NCBI RefSeq assembly: GCF_038443385.1
Contig: NZ_CP151726.1
Location: 8,122,001-8,186,000 of the forward strand
Length of the DNA stretch: 64,000 nt
Source of the DNA: Stieleria varia
GTDB taxonomy: Bacteria > Planctomycetota > Planctomycetia > Pirellulales > Pirellulaceae
Reading direction: 5' to 3'
How positions within the stretch are numbered: position 1 is the stretch's first letter; each line of letters begins with the position of its first letter. The notes beneath the pieces were generated by a model that had not been told where the DNA came from, searched no databases, and saw only the letters and a list, made by a program, of their open reading frames with translations. This document shows, piece after piece, positions 45,609 to 55,054 of the stretch. The translations under genes were made by a program, and so were the position numbers.

Positions 45609-48248
45609 CTATCGCTCAGCCTTCTTGCTTGATTCCACTTCTTTGAGATCCTCTTCTGCCATTTCCTTGATCATCTTGTCAAAGGTCGCCGTATCGGTCA
45701 TTTGCGTCCGTGAACGTCTTGCTTCCTGCAAGGCTTGTCGATGGTAGCCCATTTCTCTCAATCGCGCGATCCATTTCGATTTCAGCAAGGAATTGCTAGG
45801 GTCACGCTTGACCGCAGATTCCAGATGCTCCAACGCAGATTCGCCATTGCCCAAATAGGATTGCAGATCTGCGGCCAATTCGTAGCAACTGGCCCCCTCC
45901 GAAATGGTTTCGCATTGGTTGCAATGCAACTTTCCATCGGCCTGCTGAAGAAACTCGGTCGCTTTCTGTCTCAAGACTTCATCATCCGCCGCCGTCGCCA
46001 ATAGCAGCTTGACGGCAACCTGTTGTGCGACGGAATTGTCATCAATGCATTCCAGCAAACTCAGTTTCGGATATCGGCGAACAAACTCCACTGCGAACCG
46101 TGCACGACGCGGTTGCAACAAGGTCGCTCGCTTCCACAACTGGGCAGCTAAGTCATAGTCATCGCCCCCGGCGGCCCACTCAGCGATCTGGATCAACTGC
46201 TCTGGACTGTGATGTTGAAACTCGCCCAATTGCTGCAACGCAGCACGAGTCAACCGCACGTCCTGATGCACAAAGTCCAGGTAAACCAGTTTCGCTCGCG
46301 GCTCAACCCCCAGTGGCAACCGCTGCAGTGCTCGCTCTACCCGCTCTAGCGCCGGTCGATATCGTTCGATCTCCGCGTCGGACACCGCATGCTCGCTCTC
46401 ATCAGGGTGCCGCCAAGCTCTCCGATACTTGCTTGTCCGAGTGTTCTCGTACGCAGATGTGATTTCACTACTGCCTTCCGGTTCTCTCTCGAACACCTCA
46501 TTGAGACGAGCTGATTGACGACTCAGATCCGCTGACGCAATGAGCAATTCGTAGGTTTCTCGCTGAGCAAGTCGCTCTTCAACAGCCGCGTACCCTCGTC
46601 TCACCCGTCCACTGTCGTAATACGAACTCTGCAGTGTCAGTGCAGCGGATCGAACAAGTGCTTGATCAGTTGCGTCGTCCCGCAGAGTTGGAACACACAG
46701 GGCCGCCGAAAGGATCGCCAACACTCCGACGATCATTGATGACCACGCCGTTCTACCAATGGAAGTCTTGCGGTCCGATCTGAACAGAATCGTCTCGTCC
46801 ACTTCAGGCTCAGACTGCGTGGTGCCGAACGCAGCCCGGGTACAAACGATGCCAAACAAAACAACGACGATCGTAAAGTTTGCCGGAATGATCAGCCCGA
46901 AATCAGCGATTTGAGAAATCCCGATCACTCCCACCGCAAACCAACCGGCGGTACGAATTCCTTGGTCGACCGGATCCACATTCTCATTCAGCTTTCTTAG
47001 TGAGTGGATGATCATGCCGATGATTACCACAACGAGCAGCACTCCTGGGATCCCCTGCTCGACGAACAGCTCCAACCAAATATTCTCTGCGTGATGAAAC
47101 CATGCTCTCGATCCCGTGTTCTGATAGGGCAGATATGCCCACGCATAGGTCGATAGCCCGGCTCCCGCTGGCAGGTGAGCCAGTCCGGTATCAATCGAAT
47201 CGCCCCAATGAGACCAGCGACTGTCGTCGATCACGCCCTCGCCACTATTGAGATCGATGTCTCGCAGTCGATCCAACGTTGTCGACCCTCGACCGCCCAC
47301 AGGCAAGAACAGAATCGCGCCGAGCAAAAACGTTGCCAAGAAAATCGCAACCCAGCGGAAAATCCCCTTCCTGCCACGCATGATGCCAAAGACGATCAAC
47401 AGTCCCGCGAAAGCCGAAACGATCCCGGCCCGAGATCCGCAAGTCAAAATGCCCAAGCAACAGACAAGCAGCGACCCCACGGCAACGAGTGATTGAAAGT
47501 CATTGAAGAGCACCAGTAAGTCCGCAATCTCGAAGTCATCCTCGTCCACCTGTTGCCCAATAACAGTCGCCAACCTCCAGCCGATCACCCCGAGACTGCA
47601 CGCAATCGCAAGGTTGAAGTACAACGCGGCATTATTACGATTGACGAACGCCCCAAAGCCGGTCTCGATGCCCATCTCGTTGGCCGGGCGTATGGACCAT
47701 TCCGGGTGAATCAAACAAGTGATTCCATAGAGCACGTGCAAGCTCACACCGATCGAGATCGCGTGAAGCACGAACACGATCCGCGATGAAGTGCTGAACA
47801 GTCGCCCGGACAGCCATGCCAAGGGCAACAACAAGACAAAAACGCACGTGGCATGCCGGGTGTAGTCAGGTGCAATGGACATAGGCAACCGACTCAAGTC
47901 AGATCCTGCACCCAACAAGGGTTGCATCCAATCTTGATAGGCTGCCGCGGTTCCCTGACTCAACCATCCAACGAACGAGGCGTCGAAGGAACAACGATGC
48001 AACCACGAGTATGCGATCCACAGCCCCAGCGGAACCATCACCAACTGATGACGCAAAGTCAATTTGGGGTGGGACCACAGGGTTCCCAGCGTCAGACAGG
48101 CGGATGCGATCACCACCAACGCCAAAGCGTGGTGCGACCACCAAAGGACACCGCCGAAATCGAACCCTAGTCCTATCGGCAGCAAAGCCACCATCACGAC
48201 GGCTACCCAAGCCGCGACGGTGATCGATAATCGCAGTAGGGTTTCCAT
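45609..48248 (-). CDS. O-antigen ligase/polymerase-like membrane protein with C-terminal TPR domain
   Basis: 879 residues. The N-terminal ~480 residues are a multi-helix membrane domain of the O-antigen ligase/Wzy_C (PF04932-like) type, with the large periplasmic loop containing WFHHAENIWLELFVEQGIPG. The C-terminal ~350 residues are soluble and helical with TPR-like repeats, such as GNGESALEHLESAVKRDPSN and AARLNEVF-type helices. Exopolysaccharide polymerase/ligases with TPR extensions occur in planctomycetes and proteobacteria; the second Wzy-like protein (32117-33313) raises the question of which does which job. Confidence 0.88.
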   Translation of the reverse strand: METLLRLSITVAAWVAVVMVALLPIGLGFDFGGVLWWSHHALALVVIASACLTLGTLWSHPKLTLRHQLVMVPLGLWIAYSWLHRCSFDASFVGWLSQGTAAAYQDWMQPLLGAGSDLSRLPMSIAPDYTRHATCVFVLLLPLAWLSGRLFSTSSRIVFVLHAISIGVSLHVLYGITCLIHPEWSIRPANEMGIETGFGAFVNRNNAALYFNLAIACSLGVIGWRLATVIGQQVDEDDFEIADLLVLFNDFQSLVAVGSLLVCCLGILTCGSRAGIVSAFAGLLIVFGIMRGRKGIFRWVAIFLATFLLGAILFLPVGGRGSTTLDRLRDIDLNSGEGVIDDSRWSHWGDSIDTGLAHLPAGAGLSTYAWAYLPYQNTGSRAWFHHAENIWLELFVEQGIPGVLLVVVIIGMIIHSLRKLNENVDPVDQGIRTAGWFAVGVIGISQIADFGLIIPANFTIVVVLFGIVCTRAAFGTTQSEPEVDETILFRSDRKTSIGRTAWSSMIVGVLAILSAALCVPTLRDDATDQALVRSAALTLQSSYYDSGRVRRGYAAVEERLAQRETYELLIASADLSRQSARLNEVFEREPEGSSEITSAYENTRTSKYRRAWRHPDESEHAVSDAEIERYRPALERVERALQRLPLGVEPRAKLVYLDFVHQDVRLTRAALQQLGEFQHHSPEQLIQIAEWAAGGDDYDLAAQLWKRATLLQPRRARFAVEFVRRYPKLSLLECIDDNSVAQQVAVKLLLATAADDEVLRQKATEFLQQADGKLHCNQCETISEGASCYELAADLQSYLGNGESALEHLESAVKRDPSNSLLKSKWIARLREMGYHRQALQEARRSRTQMTDTATFDKMIKEMAEEDLKEVESSKKAER

Positions 48249-48342
48249 AGAATCAAACGCTGCTCTGAGCAGCTAACCACCGGTAAGATTCTGGAAAGAT
48301 TCTTGCATCTAGCCGGTGGCTGGTCTCAATCGACAGACCCGA

Positions 48343-49374
48343 TCAGGCCTGTGACTGTGCCAATGCTTCTTGGCGGGCCAGAGCGAGGTCGTGGTCGACC
48401 ATCAACTCGGCCAATTCTTTGCAAGTCGTGGTCGCTTCCCAGCCGAGCTTTTGCTTGGCCTTGGAACAATCGCCTAACAACAAATCGACCTCGGTCGGCC
48501 GGAAGTATCGAGGGTCGATCTCGACGTAATTGTTCCAATCCAAATCCAAGTAACCGAAGGTGTAGTCCAAGAATTGGCGAATCGTGTAGGTCTCACCCGT
48601 TGCCAAGACAAAGTCATCGGGCTCGTGGTGCTGCAGGATCATCCACATGCCCACCACATAATCCTTGGCGTAGCCCCAGTCGCGTTTTGCGTCCAAGTTG
48701 CCCAGGTAAAGTTTTTCTTGCAGCCCCAACTTGATACGAGTCGCCGCACGCGTGATTTTGCGGGTCACAAAGGTCTCGCCGCGGCGTGGTGATTCGTGAT
48801 TGAACAGAATGCCGTTGCTGGCGAATAGATCGTAGGCGTGTCGATAATTGACGGTCTGGTGATACGCGTAAACCTTGGCACACGCGTAAGGACTCTGAGG
48901 CTGAAACGGAGTCTTTTCCGACTGCGGGGTCTCAAGCACGTCACCGAACATCTCGCTACTGGACGCCTGGTAAACGCGAACCGGTTTTTGCTTGTTGAGT
49001 TGCCGAGCAGCTTCCAGCACATTCAACGCGCCCACTCCGGTCGCCTGAACGGTGTACACCGGCGCATCGAACGAGACGCGAACGTGAGACTGAGCCCCCA
49101 AGTTGTAGATTTCGTCGGGAGCGACATCCAATACCAAGTTGGTCAACGACTGGCCGTCTGTCAGGTCACCGTAGTGCAAAAACAGCTTGGCATCTTCCTC
49201 GTGGGGGTCCATGTAGATCTGATCGATGCGTTCGGTGTTGAACGTGCTGCTGCGTCGAACGATGCCGTGAACTTCGTAGCCCTTTTCAAGCAGCAACTCG
49301 GCCAAGTACGAACCGTCTTGGCCTGTGATGCCGGTGATGAGAGCTTTCTTTTCGGCGGATTTCTGTGCGTTCAT
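48343..49374 (-). CDS. gmd: GDP-mannose 4,6-dehydratase
   Basis: 343 residues from the ATG at 49374; a TTG at 49395 overlaps the fcl stop by 4 bp and is less likely. Landmarks are the Rossmann [20 protein letters not shown], the GMD-specific [24 protein letters not shown] and the [11 protein letters not shown] YxxxK. It makes GDP-4-keto-6-deoxy-mannose, the precursor of GDP-L-fucose and related sugars. Adjacent to fcl, 17 bp apart, so the pair makes GDP-L-fucose. Confidence 0.97.
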   Translation of the reverse strand: MNAQKSAEKKALITGITGQDGSYLAELLLEKGYEVHGIVRRSSTFNTERIDQIYMDPHEEDAKLFLHYGDLTDGQSLTNLVLDVAPDEIYNLGAQSHVRVSFDAPVYTVQATGVGALNVLEAARQLNKQKPVRVYQASSSEMFGDVLETPQSEKTPFQPQSPYACAKVYAYHQTVNYRHAYDLFASNGILFNHESPRRGETFVTRKITRAATRIKLGLQEKLYLGNLDAKRDWGYAKDYVVGMWMILQHHEPDDFVLATGETYTIRQFLDYTFGYLDLDWNNYVEIDPRYFRPTEVDLLLGDCSKAKQKLGWEATTTCKELAELMVDHDLALARQEALAQSQA

Positions 49375-49391
49375 GTTTTTCTCGAATGAAG

Positions 49392-50360
49392 TCAAACGGA
49401 TCGCAGGGATCCTTGCTTGGTTTCTTGAAGGTAATCCTGGTAGGTGCGGCGAATGCCCTCTTTCAATTCGACCGACGGCTGCCAGCCCGTCGATTGAATC
49501 AGATCAATGTTCGTGCGTTTGACGGGCGTGCCGTCTTTCTTGGTCAAGTCCTGGCGGATATTGCCCGTGAAACCAACGGTATCAGCCACCAGCTCAGCCA
49601 GCTCACGTATCGAAATGTCCTTGCCCGTTCCCACGTTGACGAGGTTGGGCGGATCATCAAGTGATACAAGGTGCAATATAGCGTCGGCAAGATCGTCCAC
49701 ATGCAAGAACTCTCGCCGAGGCGTTCCCGTCCCCCAAACAACGACTTCCTCTGCATCCGACCGGGCCGCGTCGTCAAATCGCCGAATCATCGCCGGCATC
49801 ACGTGAGAGTTGTCTGGGTGATAGTTGTCACCTGGACCGTACAAATTGGTCGGCATGGCAGAATGAAAAGTAACGCCGTACTGCTGGCGGTAGTACTGAC
49901 ACATCTTCAATCCGCTGATCTTGGCCAACGCGTAGGCCTCATTGGTCGGCTCCAGTGGCCCCGACAGCAGGCATGACTCCTCCATCGGTTGTGGAGCCAT
50001 TCTCGGGTAGATGCAGGTGCTGCCGAGAAACAAGAAACGCTTGGTGCCCCACCGATACGCCGCGTCGATCGCGTTGGCGGCCATCATCAGATTGTCGTAG
50101 ATGAACTGCGCCGGAAAGGTGTCGTTGGCATGGATGCCGCCCACCTTTGCCGCTGCAAAGATCACGATGTCCGGTCTTTCCTGATCAAAGAACTCTTCGA
50201 CGTCACGCTGTCGGATCAAGTCGAGCTGATTCCGGTCCCGCGTGATGATTTGATCGGAATCAAACCCCGCTTGCAGAAACCGCCGAACGACGGCGCCGCC
50301 GACCATCCCGCGATGACCCGCGACAAAGACACGACCAGCGGCATTCGTGATCTGATTCAT
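49392..50360 (-). CDS. fcl: GDP-L-fucose synthase
   Basis: 322 residues from the ATG at 50360. The N-terminal [19 protein letters not shown] is the GDP-fucose synthase Rossmann motif; [17 protein letters not shown] and [18 protein letters not shown] carry the catalytic Ser, Cys and Yxxx[21 protein letters not shown] is another family block. It epimerises and reduces the GMD product to GDP-L-fucose. Alternative symbol wcaG. Confidence 0.97.
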   Translation of the reverse strand: MNQITNAAGRVFVAGHRGMVGGAVVRRFLQAGFDSDQIITRDRNQLDLIRQRDVEEFFDQERPDIVIFAAAKVGGIHANDTFPAQFIYDNLMMAANAIDAAYRWGTKRFLFLGSTCIYPRMAPQPMEESCLLSGPLEPTNEAYALAKISGLKMCQYYRQQYGVTFHSAMPTNLYGPGDNYHPDNSHVMPAMIRRFDDAARSDAEEVVVWGTGTPRREFLHVDDLADAILHLVSLDDPPNLVNVGTGKDISIRELAELVADTVGFTGNIRQDLTKKDGTPVKRTNIDLIQSTGWQPSVELKEGIRRTYQDYLQETKQGSLRSV

Positions 50361-50525
50361 CAACCAAGCTGACAGGGGGAACAATGTTAACGGTGAGAAA
50401 ATTGGCGACCTGTGTCCGGATCGGCATTGAGCCGAAGTTTGATGGCCAGATTCTACGCGGAAACGTCGTTTATTTCAGGAGGGGTCTATTTCAGGGTGGC
50501 CGGGCTTGGCAGGCCGTTGGGGGAT

Positions 50526-51935
50526 TCAGAAACCGATCCCGTAGTATTCGAACCCCTTTTTCGCGAGGTCAAGGTTCTTGAGCTTGTTTCGTCCATCGAA
50601 CAAAAACGCAGGCTTTTTCATCGAATCAAGCACTTTTGCGAAATCCAGCTTGGCGAATTCATCCCACTCGGTCAGCAAGGCGACCGCGTGAGCCTGCTCG
50701 GCGGCTTCCTCGCAACTGACCGCCACTGTCACATGATCATGGATCAATCGTCGCTTGGAGTCGCTCAACTCTCCATCGGCTTCTGCAAAGACGTACTCCA
50801 ACTCCTGCCGAATCTGCTGCTCACCGACGCGGGGATCGTAAATACACAGCCTTGCCTTTTCGAGCAGCAAGTCGCGACAGACGTAGATCGATGCTGATTC
50901 GCGAGTGTCGTTGGTGTCCTTTTTGAAGGCAAATCCCCAAATGGCGATCTTTTTGTCGGAAACGGTGTTGAACATCGTTCGTACCATTCTTGTCACGAAA
51001 CGTTTCTTTTGGAAATCGTTCATCTTTACGACCTGCTCCCAATACTCCGCGACTTCGGGTAGCCCAAAGTACTCACAGAGGTAGACCAAGTTCAGAATGT
51101 CCTTTTGAAAGCAACTGCCTCCGAATCCGACCGAGGCCTTCAAGAACTTGGGACCGATTCGAGAATCGCTACCGATCGCCGCGGCGACTTCGTCCACGTC
51201 CGCTTCGGTGGCCTCACACAACGCGGAGATCGCATTGATCGAAGAAACCCGCTGTGCCAAGAATGCGTTGGCGGTCAGCTTTGACAGCTCACTGCTCCAC
51301 AAGTTGGTGGTCAACAGACGTTCGCGTGGCACCCAGCGAGCATAGACATCCACCAAGGCCTGGATCGCATCAGGGCTCTCGCCGCCGATCAAGACGCGAT
51401 CGGGATCCAACAAGTCTTCGATCGCCGTTCCTTCGGCGAGGAACTCTGGATTGCTCAGCACATCAAACGTGGCGTTGTTGTTTGAATTGGACAGGATACG
51501 CTTGACGGCTTCGGCGGTACGAACCGGCAGGGTGGATTTTTCAACGACGATCTTGTGACCTTCGGAAACATCTGCAATTTGCCGGGCACACTTTTCAACG
51601 AACTCCAGATTCGCAGCCCGACCGGCACCCACACCGAATGTTTTTGTTGGCGTGTTAACCGAGATGAACACCATGTCTGCGTTGCGAATCGATTCTTCCA
51701 CAGCAGTCGTGAAGGTCAGATTCTTTCCACGACACTGTTGAACGATTTCTGTCAGTCCCGGCTCGTAAATCGGCAGCGTGTCCGAGTTCCATTGGGCAAT
51801 CCGATGCTCATTGATATCGACGACGCGAACATCAATGTCCGGACATTGTTTCGCAATCATCGCCATCGTGGGACCACCGACGTAGCCGGCACCGATGCAG
51901 CAAATGCGTCGAATGGGATGTGTTTTATTGACCAT
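50526..51935 (-). CDS. ugd: UDP-glucose 6-dehydrogenase, animal-type
   Basis: 469 residues, close to the animal UGDH rather than the shorter bacterial enzymes. The N-terminal [18 protein letters not shown] is the NAD motif, and the catalytic cysteine is Cys275 in [10 protein letters not shown]. The stretches [51 protein letters not shown] and [17 protein letters not shown] are almost word-for-word those I recall of metazoan UGDH. It oxidises UDP-glucose to UDP-glucuronate, the precursor of uronic acids and pentoses. It is first in the operon after the antiterminator, with an 86-bp gap. Confidence 0.96.
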   Translation of the reverse strand: MVNKTHPIRRICCIGAGYVGGPTMAMIAKQCPDIDVRVVDINEHRIAQWNSDTLPIYEPGLTEIVQQCRGKNLTFTTAVEESIRNADMVFISVNTPTKTFGVGAGRAANLEFVEKCARQIADVSEGHKIVVEKSTLPVRTAEAVKRILSNSNNNATFDVLSNPEFLAEGTAIEDLLDPDRVLIGGESPDAIQALVDVYARWVPRERLLTTNLWSSELSKLTANAFLAQRVSSINAISALCEATEADVDEVAAAIGSDSRIGPKFLKASVGFGGSCFQKDILNLVYLCEYFGLPEVAEYWEQVVKMNDFQKKRFVTRMVRTMFNTVSDKKIAIWGFAFKKDTNDTRESASIYVCRDLLLEKARLCIYDPRVGEQQIRQELEYVFAEADGELSDSKRRLIHDHVTVAVSCEEAAEQAHAVALLTEWDEFAKLDFAKVLDSMKKPAFLFDGRNKLKNLDLAKKGFEYYGIGF

Positions 51936-52021
51936 AGAACTATCTAAATTGGTAGCGTAGTAGGATGAAAGTCATCGAGAAAAGGACAGGGCAGAAACGA
52001 ACAGATCGGGTTCGCCCGATG

Positions 52022-52585
52022 TCATTTGGCGAGCGTTCCAATCGGCTCCAGTTGGCAATCGTCGAGCTTGACACTCACGCCCTGATCCATGAAACGCACG
52101 GAGACCAACAAGCGAGTTTCTTGGTCACGTCGCAACACGGTTCCTTCGAACCCAGCGAAGGCTCCATTGCGAACTCGCACCATTTGTCCCGGCTCCAGTC
52201 GGCTTTCGACCGACAGCGGAACGCCCATCTCGATCAAGTCTCGAATTTGACGAAGATCATTGAGCAGCATCGGTGTGTCCGTGATCTCGGACGCTTTCTG
52301 AACACAACCGGTACAAACCGCTTGATAACGCGAGTCGTTGTCACCGCACAAAAAGACGTAGTTATTGAATAGAGGCGCGTAGGTCGTTCGCACACGGCCT
52401 GCGGGCGAGCGGCGGCGATGGGCAATCTGTGGACCATAGTGCGGCAACTCGAGTCGCCGCAATTGCCGCATCAGCTGTTTTTCTTGACGCGACTTGGTGT
52501 ACAGCAGCCACCATGTTCCCAAAGCGATCTCGGTCTCCAACAGATCGGCCGGATAATGGTCTGGTTCTTGAGGCAGGATTGGCAA
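52022..52585 (-). CDS. NusG-like transcription antiterminator (RfaH/UpxY/LoaP type)
   Basis: 187 residues. Residues about 24-120 form the NusG N-terminal domain (WWLLYTKSRQEKQLMRQLRR, APLFNNYVFLCGDNDSRYQ). The C-terminal KOW domain is PGQMVRVRNGAFAGFEGTVL, ending near residue 182. Specialised NusG paralogues of this length are found at the head of long polysaccharide operons, where they stop early termination and may couple to ribosomes. The start is a TTG at 52585, with no in-frame ATG upstream, so expression is probably low. Its target sequence (ops-like) could not be identified. Confidence 0.9.
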   Translation of the reverse strand: MPILPQEPDHYPADLLETEIALGTWWLLYTKSRQEKQLMRQLRRLELPHYGPQIAHRRRSPAGRVRTTYAPLFNNYVFLCGDNDSRYQAVCTGCVQKASEITDTPMLLNDLRQIRDLIEMGVPLSVESRLEPGQMVRVRNGAFAGFEGTVLRRDQETRLLVSVRFMDQGVSVKLDDCQLEPIGTLAK

Positions 52586-52928
52586 CGGACAAACACCGTA
52601 AAAAGGAAACGGGGGAACATAGTGAGGGCGCAGACTTCGTCCACCTGGGTGGCAGACCCTATCAAAATTCCGGCAACGACTTGGATTGCATCATTCCTGA
52701 CGACTCGGTGCCGAAGAACAGCAAAAAGCGATATTTACGAGCGTTTTGAAGCCGCATCATGTCGTTCTCTCAGCGGGTGTCAGAATGATTGATTGGCAGA
52801 GAATTGACAAGGATTGCCGGTCTGAAAGGCCCGATTCCCCTGCAGCATAGCAACGCGACTGGGGCAATCGCCATGACCGGTACAATCGATTGCAATCACA
52901 GAATGAGCCTTCCATGCTTCATACGGGC
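52586..52928 (-). promoter_or_regulatory. Leader of the polysaccharide operon
   Basis: About 340 bp precede the antiterminator gene on the minus strand. It contains a 32-codon open frame (52760 to 52662, starting ATGATG and ending TGA) which may be a leader peptide or chance. A hairpin CCACCTGGGTGG lies at 52641-52652. A TTGTCA at about 52805-52810 resembles a -35 box but its partner -10 is poor. No known riboswitch is recognised. Confidence 0.4.
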
Positions 52929-53111
52929 CTAGCCCGGATTATTCACGCTAGCTCACTACAGTCTTCGCAATACGTTCGCACGAAACGGCTTACGCGGATC
53001 GGCACGAAAACAGGCTGTACAGATCAGCCGCCACGCGATAGCGTCCGGTTCTCACGACTGTCATCGGGAACCGGACGCTATCGCGTGCCGGCTGATGAAT
53101 ATCCGGCCTAG
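52929..53111 (-). repeat. Complete 183-bp CTAG-bounded inverted-repeat element, copy B
   Basis: Same 183-bp length as the copy at 11759-11941 but in the opposite orientation. It is about 90% alike along its length by eye, with the long GCGATAGCGTCC/GGACGCTATCGC hairpin now near its right-hand end. The ends are CTAGCCCGGATTATTCA and GAATATCCGGCCTAG. It lies 15 bp after the stop of the initiating transferase gene and separates it from the rest of the polysaccharide operon. Confidence 0.85.
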
Positions 53112-53126
53112 TGCGAGACACTGCGA

Positions 53127-54716
53127 TCAGACGACAGAGAGGGGGTCGGCAACACCGACAGACGAACGACTCTCCGTTTCATCCGAACCGGTGGATTCAA
53201 GAGCCGTCAAGAGCTCGTCGATCTGCGGCCGCAAGACCATCAGTCGCTCGGCGAGCTCTGACAGTTTGGAGTAAGCCTTCGGATCATCGCCACGCAAAAT
53301 GACCTCCAGTCGTCCGATGCAGATCAACTCGGTCTTTCCGCGGGGGTAAGCAAAAAGCGGAATCTTGAGCTGCAGCTGCCGAACGCGGTCAGGAAGTCGA
53401 ACGGCAGACCAATTGGCGTGATAGCCTTCGTGAAGCCATGCCAAGTTGAGGTCGATTTTGATCCGTGCAAAATCCCGCTCTTTGGCAAACTGAACCAATG
53501 GGTTCCAAATCGACTCCCAGTTGCCCGTTCCCTGCAGAGGAACACTCGACTGCGTTTTCCCATCCTCACACGTCTTGGGGCTGATCAAGAAGGATCGGCA
53601 AAGGGAGGAAAGTCGGATCACGACCAAGCGGAATTCTGCGTGACCGAAGGAACGAGTAAACACCAACACTCCCAACGCCATCACGACCCCCAAGCCCGAG
53701 AGCCAAGGCATCTTGAGATACGTTGACAGGATTGCCAGCACCGTCGTGAACGTGCATAACCCTGCCACCATCAACAACATTCCATGGTGGCCAAACTTTG
53801 CTTCCAGCAAATGATGCAAGTGAGCACGATCGGTCGCGTAGATACTGCGTCCCGTCAGCCAACGTCGCAGCACCGCGGCACTGGAATCAAACAGGGGAAT
53901 CGCCAGAATGGCAACCGGCGCCGACGCCAATAGCGTCGGACTCTTCATGCTGCTCCACACGGCCAGAACGCCCACAAACAAGCCGATGACCATGCTGCCT
54001 GCATCACCGAGAAAGATCGATGCGGGCGGGCGGTTGTAGTTCAAAAAGCCGATCAACGATCCCGCCAAACAGAACGCGACCAATGCAGCCATGATGGAAC
54101 CGTGTTGCCAACTCAGCACTGCCAGTCCCAAGCTGATGAAGATACCAGCGGTTGTTGCCACACCGTCGGCACCGTCGATCAGATTCAACGCGTTGACTGC
54201 AATCAGCAACCACAGAACCGTAACGGGATAGGCCAGTGGGCCAAGGTTAAACTGGTAGCCAAACAGATTGATCGACTCGACCACCGTGCCCGTCCCGATC
54301 ATCACGCTGATGATCAGGATCTGAGCGAGAAGTTTTTGACGCCCTCGCATGTTCCACTTGTCGTCGACCAACCCGACCAACAACATCGCGCCGGCACAGA
54401 AGAAAAGCCCGTACCAGCGAGCTTGGATATATTCCAGTTCAAACCCGCCCCAATAGCGGTCATAGGAAATCACCGCTGCAAAGGCAACAAAGACCGAAAC
54501 CAGTACCGCCACCCCACCACCCAACGCAATCGGTTTACGATGCAACTTTCGTTCGGCGTCAGGCGCATCGACGATCCCGACCAAATGGGCAAGCCATCGG
54601 ACCACTGGCACCAGTACCAGTGAAGTGGCCAGAGAGAGGCCCAACGATCCGAGAATTAGCCACAGCATGCGGGGCGCCTTGGGGGACGAAACAACTCCCC
54701 CAACGGGGAGATTCAT
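53127..54716 (-). CDS. Undecaprenyl-phosphate sugar-1-phosphate transferase (WecA/TagO/MraY family)
   Basis: 529 residues, with eleven or so membrane helices up to about residue 360, and a C-terminal soluble tail of ~160 residues. Family motifs are KLHRKPIALGGG (57-68), the catalytic VGLVDDK with Asp118-Asp119, NLIDGADG (178-185), IFLGDAGSMVIG and RAHLHHLLEAKFG. It primes glycan synthesis by moving GlcNAc-1-P (or a similar sugar) from UDP to undecaprenyl phosphate. The start could also be the ATG at 54668. The unusually long tail has no clear domain. Confidence 0.94.
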   Translation of the reverse strand: MNLPVGGVVSSPKAPRMLWLILGSLGLSLATSLVLVPVVRWLAHLVGIVDAPDAERKLHRKPIALGGGVAVLVSVFVAFAAVISYDRYWGGFELEYIQARWYGLFFCAGAMLLVGLVDDKWNMRGRQKLLAQILIISVMIGTGTVVESINLFGYQFNLGPLAYPVTVLWLLIAVNALNLIDGADGVATTAGIFISLGLAVLSWQHGSIMAALVAFCLAGSLIGFLNYNRPPASIFLGDAGSMVIGLFVGVLAVWSSMKSPTLLASAPVAILAIPLFDSSAAVLRRWLTGRSIYATDRAHLHHLLEAKFGHHGMLLMVAGLCTFTTVLAILSTYLKMPWLSGLGVVMALGVLVFTRSFGHAEFRLVVIRLSSLCRSFLISPKTCEDGKTQSSVPLQGTGNWESIWNPLVQFAKERDFARIKIDLNLAWLHEGYHANWSAVRLPDRVRQLQLKIPLFAYPRGKTELICIGRLEVILRGDDPKAYSKLSELAERLMVLRPQIDELLTALESTGSDETESRSSVGVADPLSVV

Positions 54717-55054
54717 GACTCCATGTGAACTACATTGTCGTTCTAATGCAGGTTCACTTCAGTATAAAACGTCGGTTGTTTGGCAAAATGAACCAGACCC
54801 GAATTCTTGGAATCTTTCGTCAGGTCGCATGCAAACCCCCGCGTACTTAGGGTCCATTTCGCCGTTTTACCGACTTGACCTGTACAGGCGACATCAGCGT
54901 TGAAATCCGCACAGATGCTCTTTCCGTCAGTTTTGGTTAATTCCGCACGTCCGTTACGGCGATAAACCTAGCTAGAGAAGTCTGGCCTCCGGGATCAGGC
55001 GACTCGAAATCGAAATTGACTATACCGAATGCCGTTGATGCCAAGGGGGGCCAA
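54717..55054. promoter_or_regulatory. Divergent promoter region between initiating transferase and export genes
   Basis: About 340 bp separate two divergent transcripts. On the minus strand, TATACTGAAG (positions 54757-54766) has a good -10 hexamer for the transferase gene; the same ten bases are found before the PQQ-repeat gene. A perfect CCTGTACAGG palindrome lies near 54877-54886 and could be an operator. No convincing -35 boxes; no riboswitch is recognised. Confidence 0.35.

Noticed and set aside
51940-51966. ops-like GGTAGCG sequence near the antiterminator
   Set aside because: It is on the + strand, opposite to the polysaccharide operon, and lacks the flanking ops consensus.
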